64,000 nucleotides of DNA from Cysteiniphilum litorale (GTDB lineage: Bacteria > Pseudomonadota > Gammaproteobacteria > Francisellales > Francisellaceae). Below are positions 57,922-64,000 of this stretch, piece after piece. Under the pieces are notes generated by a model, which made no database searches, was not told where the DNA came from, and saw only the letters and a program-made list of their open reading frames with translations. Position 1 is the first letter of the stretch. Each line of letters opens with the position of its first letter. Location: assembly GCF_003428165.1 (NCBI RefSeq), contig NZ_QLIQ01000003.1, positions 57,042 through 121,041 of the forward strand, read 5' to 3'. A program made the position numbers and the translations under genes.

Positions 57922-58494
57922 ATGAAGCTTATTAAAAATCATCTTTCAATTTGGGTTGGTGCCATCATTGCCCTATTGGCTATTACTCTAGGGACGACAG
58001 CACTTTATCATAATAACGCACATGCTATTATCAGCAGCAAATTAGAAAATACAGCTAACGTTAGTAATGATAAGCCCGCAAAAGCTAAAGACACCTCAGA
58101 TAATGAGCCTATCAATTACACGCGACTAAGTCCAAAGGCTGCCTATGATAAAGGGGTTGAGTACAGCAAACAAATCAGTAAATCAGGTGGTAACAATATC
58201 GATAAAGCAGTTGATTATATTCAGTACTCAGCTGCCACAGGATATGCTGAAGCGCAATTTAAGCTTGGATTAATGTATTTTCAAGGATTAGGCGTGCAAT
58301 CAAATCCTGCTGTTGGCTTTTACTGGATTGAAAAAGCGGCTAAAAACGACTATGCCGAAGCTCAAATTTATTTGGCGTATATGTATAAAAAAGGCATTGG
58401 CGTGTCAACTAATCTCTTTAAATCAAACTACTGGTTACGCCAAGCACGCGCTAATGGTATTGATCTGAGTTTAGATGCATTACCATTTTTCTAA
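57922..58494 (+). CDS. Sel1-repeat envelope protein
   Basis: A 190-residue protein with an N-terminal membrane anchor or signal peptide (about 9-31), a Lys/Asp/Asn linker and two or three Sel1-like repeats at about 90-180 (GYAEAQFKLGLMYFQGLGV, DYAEAQIYLAYMYKKGIGV). Such repeats bind proteins. The ATG at 57922 with GGAG nine bases upstream is preferred to a TTG five codons earlier. Probably co-transcribed with folD; partner unknown. Confidence 0.82.
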   Translation: MKLIKNHLSIWVGAIIALLAITLGTTALYHNNAHAIISSKLENTANVSNDKPAKAKDTSDNEPINYTRLSPKAAYDKGVEYSKQISKSGGNNIDKAVDYIQYSAATGYAEAQFKLGLMYFQGLGVQSNPAVGFYWIEKAAKNDYAEAQIYLAYMYKKGIGVSTNLFKSNYWLRQARANGIDLSLDALPFF

Positions 58495-58522
58495 GCGCTT
58501 AAGCTATTGGCATTTTGTAAAT

Positions 58523-58544
58523 TTTTTGTAAATATTTACAAAAA
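58523..58544. promoter_or_regulatory. Perfect 22-bp palindrome
   Basis: Five T, then GTAAATATTTAC, then five A: a perfect palindrome just upstream of the candidate promoter at 58549-58577. It may be an operator, or part of a terminator for the Sel1 gene whose stop is 29 bp earlier. Confidence 0.5.
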
Positions 58545-58548
58545 CACC

Positions 58549-58577
58549 TTTTCATCATGCAAAAACCCTAGTATAGT
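58549..58577 (+). promoter_or_regulatory. Promoter-like element before a gene-free stretch
   Basis: TTTTCA (58549-58554), 17 bp spacer, TATAGT (58572-58577): a good sigma-70 match facing a 250-bp stretch with no credible protein gene, followed by the convergent prfC. Confidence 0.5.
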
Positions 58578-58583
58578 GGCGCT

Positions 58584-58830
58584 CTCTTTCGACGGGTCGC
58601 TAGCATCAACTTCCTCCCTCCTCCCTCCTTGAATAGATCTAGTGATTCGTCGATTGTTTGTTTTCTGTTTTTGGGCTAAGACTAAATATTCACCTAATAC
58701 ACCAAAAAGTGTTCACCAAGTAAGCTTGGGAAAGTCGCGCTTTATAGAGGCTTCGACTTATGCTCAGCCAACGCCCACACAATCTAAGTGGACGGGAATA
58801 CAGCTTATGAGAATTTTATGTTGGGGATAC
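58584..58830 (+). ncRNA. Candidate non-coding RNA of unknown family
   Basis: This stretch follows a promoter-like element and lacks a convincing protein gene (the best frame is 69 codons from a GTG, without ribosome site). It starts with a C/T-rich run (about 58609-58630) and later has two compact hairpins: CCAAG-TAAG-CTTGG and a stem AAGTCG.../...CGACTT around 58732-58758. Size would suit a regulatory RNA such as 6S RNA, but I could not show 6S pairing, nor tmRNA or SRP RNA features. Confidence 0.35.
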
Positions 58831-60411
58831 TTAGTGCTCTCTTGTAGCTAGAAATTGAATCTCTGGATTGCGCTCTTGTGCCATCTGCAGATTAACACGC
58901 GTCGTTGCCAAGTAAGTCAAATGATCGCCACCATCTAATGCCAAGTTATCTGCATATTTATTTTTAAATTGCTCCAGTTTTTTCTTGTCATTTGCCTCTA
59001 TCCAGCGCGATGCGACAACATTGACCTGCTCATAGCTGCATTTAACGCCATATTCGTTTTCTAAACGATGAGCGACAACATCAAACTGCAGTACACCAAT
59101 TGCGCCAAGAATCAGATCATTATTATTCAATGGTCTAAAGACTTGAGTTGCACCTTCCTCAGACAATTGAATTAAGCCTTTCAAAAGCGCTTTCATCTTC
59201 AATGGATCGTTTAAACGCACACGTCGAAAAAGCTCAGGGGCAAAGTTAGGAACACCCGTGAATTTAAGCACCTCGCCTTGCGTGAATGTATCACCAATTT
59301 GAATCGTGCCATGATTATGCAAGCCAATAATATCCCCTGGATAGGCTTCCTCTAGGGACTCACGCTCACCAGCGACAAAAGTTAGCGCATTAGAGATTTG
59401 CACCTGCTTATTAATACGCACATGCTGCAATTTCATACCTTTTGTATATTTACCCGAACAAATTCTAAAAAATGCCATACGATCGCGATGTTGCGGATCC
59501 ATATTTGCTTGAATTTTAAAAACAAAGCCGGTTAATGGCTCTTCATGTGCTTCCACTTCACGCACATCTGTCGTTCTTGGTGTTGGCGATGGTGCAAATT
59601 CAGTAAAGCTATCAAGCATCTCTTTAATACCAAAGTTACTCAATGCCGTACCAAAAAATACAGGTGTTAACTCACCACGGCGATATTTCTCAAGATCGAA
59701 CTCATGACTCGCCCCTTTAACAAGCTCAACCTGTTCTCTTAACTCATCTGCCAAATAACCAATCTTAGCATCAAGTTCATTATTATTAAGTCCGTTGATT
59801 ACTCGATAGTTATGGATATGATGACCGTGACCAGTTTCAAATAAAATCACCTCATCCTTATATAGGTGATAGACCCCTTTGAACTCTTTACCTGAAGCAA
59901 TTGGCCAAGTCATTGGTGCACATTGAATGTTAAGCACATCTTCAACTTCGTCCATCAACTCCATCGGATCACGTGTATCACGATCAAACTTATTGATAAA
60001 AGTTAGGATGGGCGTTGTTCTTAAACGACATACTTCCATTAATTTAATAGTGCGCGCCTCAACCCCTTTAACACCATCGATGACCATCAAAGCTGAGTCA
60101 ACTGCGGTTAATGTGCGATAGGTATCTTCTGAGAAATCCTCGTGTCCTGGGGTATCCAAAAGATTGACCACACAATCATTATAAGGAAACTGCATCACTG
60201 ATGTGGTTACCGAAATACCACGTTGCTTCTCAAGCTCCATCCAATCTGAGGTCGCATGACGACCTGATTTTTTACCCTTTACCGTACCTGCTAATTGAAT
60301 CAAATTTCCAAATAACAACATCTTTTCAGTTAACGTAGTTTTTCCGGCATCCGGATGCGAAATAATCGCAAATGTGCGTCGCTTATTTAGCGCCTGTAGA
60401 AATTCAGACAT
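58831..60411 (-). CDS. prfC: Peptide chain release factor 3
   Basis: RF3 GTPase of 526 residues that recycles RF1/RF2 after termination. G1 HPDAGKTT, the switch [28 protein letters not shown] and NKFDRD are present, followed by the RF3 C-terminal domain. Two adjacent ATG codons are possible; the second is better spaced to GAGG. Confidence 0.97.
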   Translation of the reverse strand: MSEFLQALNKRRTFAIISHPDAGKTTLTEKMLLFGNLIQLAGTVKGKKSGRHATSDWMELEKQRGISVTTSVMQFPYNDCVVNLLDTPGHEDFSEDTYRTLTAVDSALMVIDGVKGVEARTIKLMEVCRLRTTPILTFINKFDRDTRDPMELMDEVEDVLNIQCAPMTWPIASGKEFKGVYHLYKDEVILFETGHGHHIHNYRVINGLNNNELDAKIGYLADELREQVELVKGASHEFDLEKYRRGELTPVFFGTALSNFGIKEMLDSFTEFAPSPTPRTTDVREVEAHEEPLTGFVFKIQANMDPQHRDRMAFFRICSGKYTKGMKLQHVRINKQVQISNALTFVAGERESLEEAYPGDIIGLHNHGTIQIGDTFTQGEVLKFTGVPNFAPELFRRVRLNDPLKMKALLKGLIQLSEEGATQVFRPLNNNDLILGAIGVLQFDVVAHRLENEYGVKCSYEQVNVVASRWIEANDKKKLEQFKNKYADNLALDGGDHLTYLATTRVNLQMAQERNPEIQFLATREH

Positions 60412-60432
60412 CATTTTTCCTCAAAAAAATCA

Positions 60433-60467
60433 AAATTAAAAATACTTTGCCCTTGCAAAGGGCAAAG
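60433..60467 (-). terminator. Rho-independent terminator after the Sm-like gene
   Basis: A perfect 10-bp stem CTTTGCCCTT-GCA-AAGGGCAAAG (60445-60467) followed on the minus strand by TATTTTTAATTTTG. It separates the small Sm-like gene from prfC. Confidence 0.65.
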
Positions 60468-60575
60468 CCTACCTGTTTTACTGATAAATGTAAAAACTTT
60501 ATGAAAAAATAATGCTTTAAAAACTACATTGGCAACTCGATTTTTCTTATGACTACTAACAGATAATATTCTAAC

Positions 60576-60776
60576 TTAGCGTTTATGTTCAATAATTTTA
60601 TCCACTTCTGTAAAACTTATTTTCTTAACACCAAAAGGCATATCGATCATCACATGCTCAGCTGAAATATGCTTAAGCACCCCGACATAACGAATATTAT
60701 GTGATTTAACCGTCACAATGCTTTGTTTATTATACATATCAAACAACCATCGCTTGGTTTTATCATTTATTTGCAT
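60576..60776 (-). CDS. Small Sm/SH3-barrel-like protein
   Basis: A 66-residue protein starting at 60776 behind a strong GGAGGAG site; an in-frame extension upstream is rejected. After a helix (KRWLFDMY) come five predicted strands (SIVTVKS, RYVGVLKHIS, HVMIDMP, VKKISFTEV, DKIIEH), the helix-plus-five-strand plan of Sm/Hfq-like barrels, including a Gly in strand 2 and 'I-x-x-I' ending. It is not the canonical Hfq: the YKHA RNA-binding signature is missing. It could also be a YolD-like domain. RNA binding is inference. Confidence 0.6.
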   Translation of the reverse strand: MQINDKTKRWLFDMYNKQSIVTVKSHNIRYVGVLKHISAEHVMIDMPFGVKKISFTEVDKIIEHKR

Positions 60777-60938
60777 GATTGTCTCCTCCATACACAAGAT
60801 ATCAATATCGTACTGATACCCCATAAGCTTGAATCCAAACTTACTTTTTTTTCTCTCTTAATCTTGGTAATGATAGATAGGAACTGACTAAAATACAATA
60901 TTCAAAAAAGCAACTTTAGCCGAAAAAAACCGTAGGGC

Positions 60939-61544
60939 TTAAACCCCACTATGGAAACGAAATTCTATATCTGGTGATTCTATCAAGTGCTTCTCTAATG
61001 TAGCAAAGCGCTTAATATGGTGCTCGATACCTTCTGTGGCAAATTGTTGTGCAAATTTAAGATAAATGGTGAAATGACGCTGCTCTGATGCTAATAATCC
61101 CAAATAAAATTTTTGCAGCTCTTCATCTAAAAAAGGCGCAATAGCACCAAAGCGCTCACATGATCGTGCTTCGATAAAAGCACCAATAATAAGCGTGTCA
61201 ACAAGACGTCCTTCCTCTGACGTGCGCACATGCTTTTTTAGCTCTTTGACATAGCGCGACTCTGATAGTAAGCGATATTCAATATTGCGTTTTTTGAGAA
61301 TGCCTAGTACCTGTTCAAAGTGCACTAGCTCTTCGCGGGCAATTTTTGACATTCTCAGTAGAAGCTCTGGATACTCAGTTGATTTGCGATACATAAAGCT
61401 AATTGCAGCAGATGCTGCCTTTTTCTCACAATGCGCATGATCTAGCAATAGGATGTCAATCGATTTGAGTGCTTTATCTATCCATGCTTTGGGTGTTTTG
61501 CATGGCAAAAATGTATCAATCGTTGCTTGATTAAAATAATTCAT
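60939..61544 (-). CDS. miaE: tRNA-(ms2io6A)37 hydroxylase
   Basis: MiaE of 201 residues, a diiron ferritin-like enzyme that hydroxylates the isopentenyl group of ms2i6A37 in tRNA. Iron ligands are visible as EKKAAS, EELVHFE, EARSCERF and SEQRHF in the spacing of the family. Single gene between the Sm-like gene and a family 1 repeat. Confidence 0.94.
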   Translation of the reverse strand: MNYFNQATIDTFLPCKTPKAWIDKALKSIDILLLDHAHCEKKAASAAISFMYRKSTEYPELLLRMSKIAREELVHFEQVLGILKKRNIEYRLLSESRYVKELKKHVRTSEEGRLVDTLIIGAFIEARSCERFGAIAPFLDEELQKFYLGLLASEQRHFTIYLKFAQQFATEGIEHHIKRFATLEKHLIESPDIEFRFHSGV

Positions 61545-61615
61545 TCTAAAAACTTATACTATCATTCTGTTTTAATTTCAGGTTTATAAACGGAGCTACG
61601 GACTTTTTCTATTTC

Positions 61616-61729
61616 AACACCCCGCCTCGCAGGCTCGGCACCCCTCTTGCAAAGAGGGGAATAAAAATCAACCCTTGCCAAATTCCCCTCTTTGCAAGAG
61701 GGGTGGCAGCCGTAGGCTGACGGGGTGTT
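61616..61729. repeat. Dispersed palindromic repeat, family 1 copy
   Basis: About 114 bp with AACACCCCG/CGGGGTGTT ends and paired CCCCTCTT/AAGAGGGG hairpins, nearly identical to 19303-19416. It lies 52 bp after the purF stop, between purF and miaE, and may end the purF message. Confidence 0.93.
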
Positions 61730-61780
61730 TATAAAATCATAGTTTTTTCTAAAGTGCGTAACTCTTATTATAATCTCATG

Positions 61781-63292
61781 TTATTCTTGATTATGCATAT
61801 CAACGGCACCTAGTTTTGGTGCCGTATTTTCCGCTTGTTGCTTGCGATGATTTAACAATGCTGCAAAATAACTGTCATCGATGCCACCGGTAACATACTT
61901 GCCATCAAATACTGAGGTATCAAAATCTTTCAAGTGCGGCGCCTGTTTACGCACGGCAGCAACTAGATCATCGGTTGTTAGATAAAATAAATGATCCACA
62001 CCAATCCACTGACGAATTTCATTAATACTGCGATTATGCCCAATAAGCTCATCATGCGTTGGCATATCGATACCATAAACATTAGGGTATTTAACCACCG
62101 GTGCTGTGGATACGATTGAGACTTTTCGCGCCCCTGCTTTTCTTGCCATCTCAACAATCAACTTTGAGGTGTTGCCGCGCACAATAGAGTCATCAACCAA
62201 CAGAACATGCTTACCTTTAAACTCATGATCAATCGTGTTGAGCTTCTTGCGAATAGATTTCTGACGCGCAGCTTGATTAGGCATGATAAAAGTGCGTCCA
62301 ACATAGCGATTTTTGACAAAGCCTTCACGATATGGCACATCCAAAACACGTGACAATGGCAATGCCGCATGGCGCCCTGAGTCAGGCACAGGAATCACTA
62401 CATCAATATCATGTTCTGGTAATTCAGCTAGGATGTTTTTTCCAGCAATGCGCCCCATCTCTAAACGTGCACTGTAAACAGAGGCGCCATCAATCACAGA
62501 ATCAGGTCGCGCTAAATAAACATATTCAAAAATGCAAGGTGATAAGCTCGCGTTAGGAGCACATACTTTACGCTTAAGTTCTCCATCAAGAGAGATAAAG
62601 ATCGCCTCGCCAGCGCCCAGATCACCAATCACTTCATAACCATCACAATCTAATGCAACGGTTTCAGAGGCAACCATATATTCTTTTTTGCCATCGACTT
62701 CTTTTATACCCAACACCAAAGGACGAATGCCATGCGGGTCACGAAAGGCAAACAAACCAGCCCCCGCGATCACACCAACAACGGCATAGCCACCAATACA
62801 GCGTTGATAAAGCTTAGCTAATGCATTAAAAAAGATATCCGTTGAAAAATTAGTGAGTGACACTTCGGCTTTGTGCAGCTCTGAGGCTAATACATTAAGT
62901 AAAAGCTCCGAGTCCGAGCTTGTGTTAATATGGCGAAAATCATGCTCCAACAATTCTTTGCGAATTTGCGTGGTATTAATTAAGTTCCCATTATGCGCTA
63001 AGGCAATGCCATAAGGCGAGTTGACATAAAAAGGTTGTGATTCAAAAACACTATCTGATCCTGCGGTTGGATAACGCACATGACCAATGCCTAAATTGCC
63101 TTGTAAACGCTCCATGTGGCGCGTGCGAATCGCTTCAACGACAAGCCCCTTATCTTTGCGTAGCGACATATGATAACCATCACAGGTCAAAATACCTGCA
63201 GCATCTTGTCCACGATGCTGCAACATCGTCAATGCATCAAACAACTTTTGATTTGCAGGCTCATGCCCAATAATCCCAACAACACCGCACAT
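61781..63292 (-). CDS. purF: Amidophosphoribosyltransferase
   Basis: PurF of 503 residues, first enzyme of purine synthesis. The start at ATG 63292 puts Cys as residue 2 (MCGVVGIIGHE), the N-terminal nucleophile of the glutaminase domain; a TTG three codons earlier would bury it. The PRPP loop VLLVDDSIVRGNT is present. MITE family 3 lies 50 bp upstream. cvpA, often upstream, is absent. Confidence 0.97.
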   Translation of the reverse strand: MCGVVGIIGHEPANQKLFDALTMLQHRGQDAAGILTCDGYHMSLRKDKGLVVEAIRTRHMERLQGNLGIGHVRYPTAGSDSVFESQPFYVNSPYGIALAHNGNLINTTQIRKELLEHDFRHINTSSDSELLLNVLASELHKAEVSLTNFSTDIFFNALAKLYQRCIGGYAVVGVIAGAGLFAFRDPHGIRPLVLGIKEVDGKKEYMVASETVALDCDGYEVIGDLGAGEAIFISLDGELKRKVCAPNASLSPCIFEYVYLARPDSVIDGASVYSARLEMGRIAGKNILAELPEHDIDVVIPVPDSGRHAALPLSRVLDVPYREGFVKNRYVGRTFIMPNQAARQKSIRKKLNTIDHEFKGKHVLLVDDSIVRGNTSKLIVEMARKAGARKVSIVSTAPVVKYPNVYGIDMPTHDELIGHNRSINEIRQWIGVDHLFYLTTDDLVAAVRKQAPHLKDFDTSVFDGKYVTGGIDDSYFAALLNHRKQQAENTAPKLGAVDMHNQE

Positions 63293-63342
63293 AGTTCTCA
63301 ATCTTCTTGCTGTTTTAAGACCGAGCTATTCTATACTAGTGA

Positions 63343-63510
63343 TATACCCATCGCAAATCATTTTGCGGTGCTTAATGTTGAAGAAGTTTTTGATTATTTC
63401 AAATGATTGGAGTCCAGGTAATAGCTAGGACTATTAACAAAATTCAATCACTTGAAATCACGAGAAATTCAATAACAGAAATACTGTAAAATGGTTTGTG
63501 ATGGGTATAT
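63343..63510. mobile_element. MITE family 3, full-length copy
   Basis: A 168-bp element whose first and last 25 bp are inverted repeats with four mismatches (left ATATACCCATCGCAAATCAT and on; right ending GGTTTGTGATGGGTATAT). It has no coding capacity. Related copies lie at 52576-52745, 52739-52797 (half) and 13637-13685 (end only). It occupies half of the gap between purF and the IS3 gene; the rest shows nothing but IS-proximal sequence. Confidence 0.85.
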
Positions 63511-63633
63511 AGCATTTGTGAATCATTTTACGAAATTTCCCTCTGTGTATAATACCCCAAGAAATTTAAACAGTATCTTTTGAAATTCATTTCCGATATA
63601 TTGTTGAAAGTAAAATGAATAGAGGGCGTATTT

Positions 63634-64000
63634 GTGAGCACAAAAAGAGCAAGTTACTCGTCAGAGTTTAAAGTCAAAGTTGTATTAGAGTTATTAGCAA
63701 ATGAGCTTACGTTAGCAGAGCTTGCTAGCAAACATAATATAACGACAAAAAACATCCAAAACTGGAAGAAAATCTTCTTGGATAATGCAGTTATTGCCAT
63801 GGAGCCAGCCAAAGCGGTTAAAGAGTACAAGTCTGAAAATGATAAGCTTCAACACGAGGTAGACAAGTATGCTAAGAAAGTTGGTCAACTTACGATTGAA
63901 AGGGATTGGCTTGAGGGAAAGCTCGCAAGCTTGGACTTATCAACTAAAAAATCTATGGTGGAGTCCAAGCTAGAAAATATTTCCATAGTTAAGCAATGCC
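63634..64000 (+). mobile_element. IS3-family transposase OrfA (3' end beyond window)
   Basis: An open frame from GTG 63634, with GAGGG seven bases upstream, runs to the window edge (122 codons). It begins STKRASYSSEFKVKVVLELL, then a helix-turn-helix (LTLAELASKHNITTKNIQNW) and a leucine-zipper-like segment, the OrfA plan of IS3-family elements (IS150/ISPsy type). The left inverted repeat could not be placed with certainty. A 91-bp part is duplicated as a relic at 24355-24445. Confidence 0.9.

Noticed and set aside
58584..58620. TTCGACGGG near the start of the gene-free stretch looks like the conserved 5' end of tmRNA.
   Set aside because: No T-loop (GTTCAA-type) sequence, no CCA end, no plausible tag-coding frame and too short; a chance match.
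58642..58851. 69-codon open frame from a GTG in the candidate RNA region.
   Set aside because: No ribosome site, odd composition, overlaps the end of prfC; more likely a chance frame over a structured RNA.
12893..61729. Repeat families as a CRISPR array.
   Set aside because: Copies are kilobases apart, over 100 bp long and without regular spacers; no cas genes seen.

Overview
The window comes from a low-GC gammaproteobacterium of the Francisella / Fastidiosibacteraceae (Thiotrichales-like) branch. Most of it is ordinary chromosome: rpsB, rsmH-ftsL-ftsI, lptB, mnmG, fabD/fabG, ubiH-ubiI, folD, prfC, miaE and purF. The strongest taxonomic signal is a type VI secretion cluster of the Francisella pathogenicity island type (T6SS class ii). 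It has an IglC-like Hcp, a short needle-only VgrG, a separate PdpA-like hub and no ClpV gene. The lineage call is inference from gene content and base composition, not from rRNA.

Layout. 1-5,090: rpsB (cut by the window edge), then a metal-uptake operon (znuA-like, znuC, znuB, zur) behind a good Zur-type palindrome, then alanine dehydrogenase. 5,296-8,983: rsmH-ftsL-ftsI and lptB. 9,218-10,008: a MntA/HepT toxin-antitoxin pair. 10,518-23,358: housekeeping genes (mnmG, a lipoprotein, yggX, universal stress protein, fabD, fabG, ubiH/ubiI, ctpA, a two-component system) separated by several copies of short palindromic repeats.

23,726-52,180 is the accessory region. It opens with a 207-residue protein carrying a TGC...H motif, followed directly by a 91-bp relic of an IS3-family orfA; the same IS type is intact at the right edge of the window. 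Next come an 833-residue orphan protein and a long minus-strand operon. In transcription order the operon is tssC, iglC (hcp), tssB, tssL, pdpA-like hub, tssM, tssJ, a PAAR-like DUF4280 fusion, vgrG needle, tssA-like, an orphan with repeats, three paralogous F-box-like/seven-bladed-propeller proteins, tssK, tssF, tssG and a 213-residue toxin-like gene. Divergent from tssC are an F-box-like protein and an overlapping second gene with an SGC...H motif, joined across a run of eight G. My main proposal is that this T6SS carries eukaryote-directed cargo: F-box-like adaptors that could engage host SCF ubiquitin ligases, plus possible CNF/CheD-like deamidases.

52,184-64,000 returns to core genes: a parvulin, an RND efflux pump with its adaptor, folD, a Sel1 protein, a probable small RNA locus, prfC, a 66-residue Sm-like protein, miaE and purF. 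The window ends inside an IS3-family transposase gene. Three families of short dispersed repeats occur in the window. Family 1 has four copies, with paired CCCCTCTT/AAGAGGGG hairpins. Family 2 has four copies, two of them inside the T6SS operon. Family 3 is a 168-bp MITE with terminal inverted repeats of about 25 bp.
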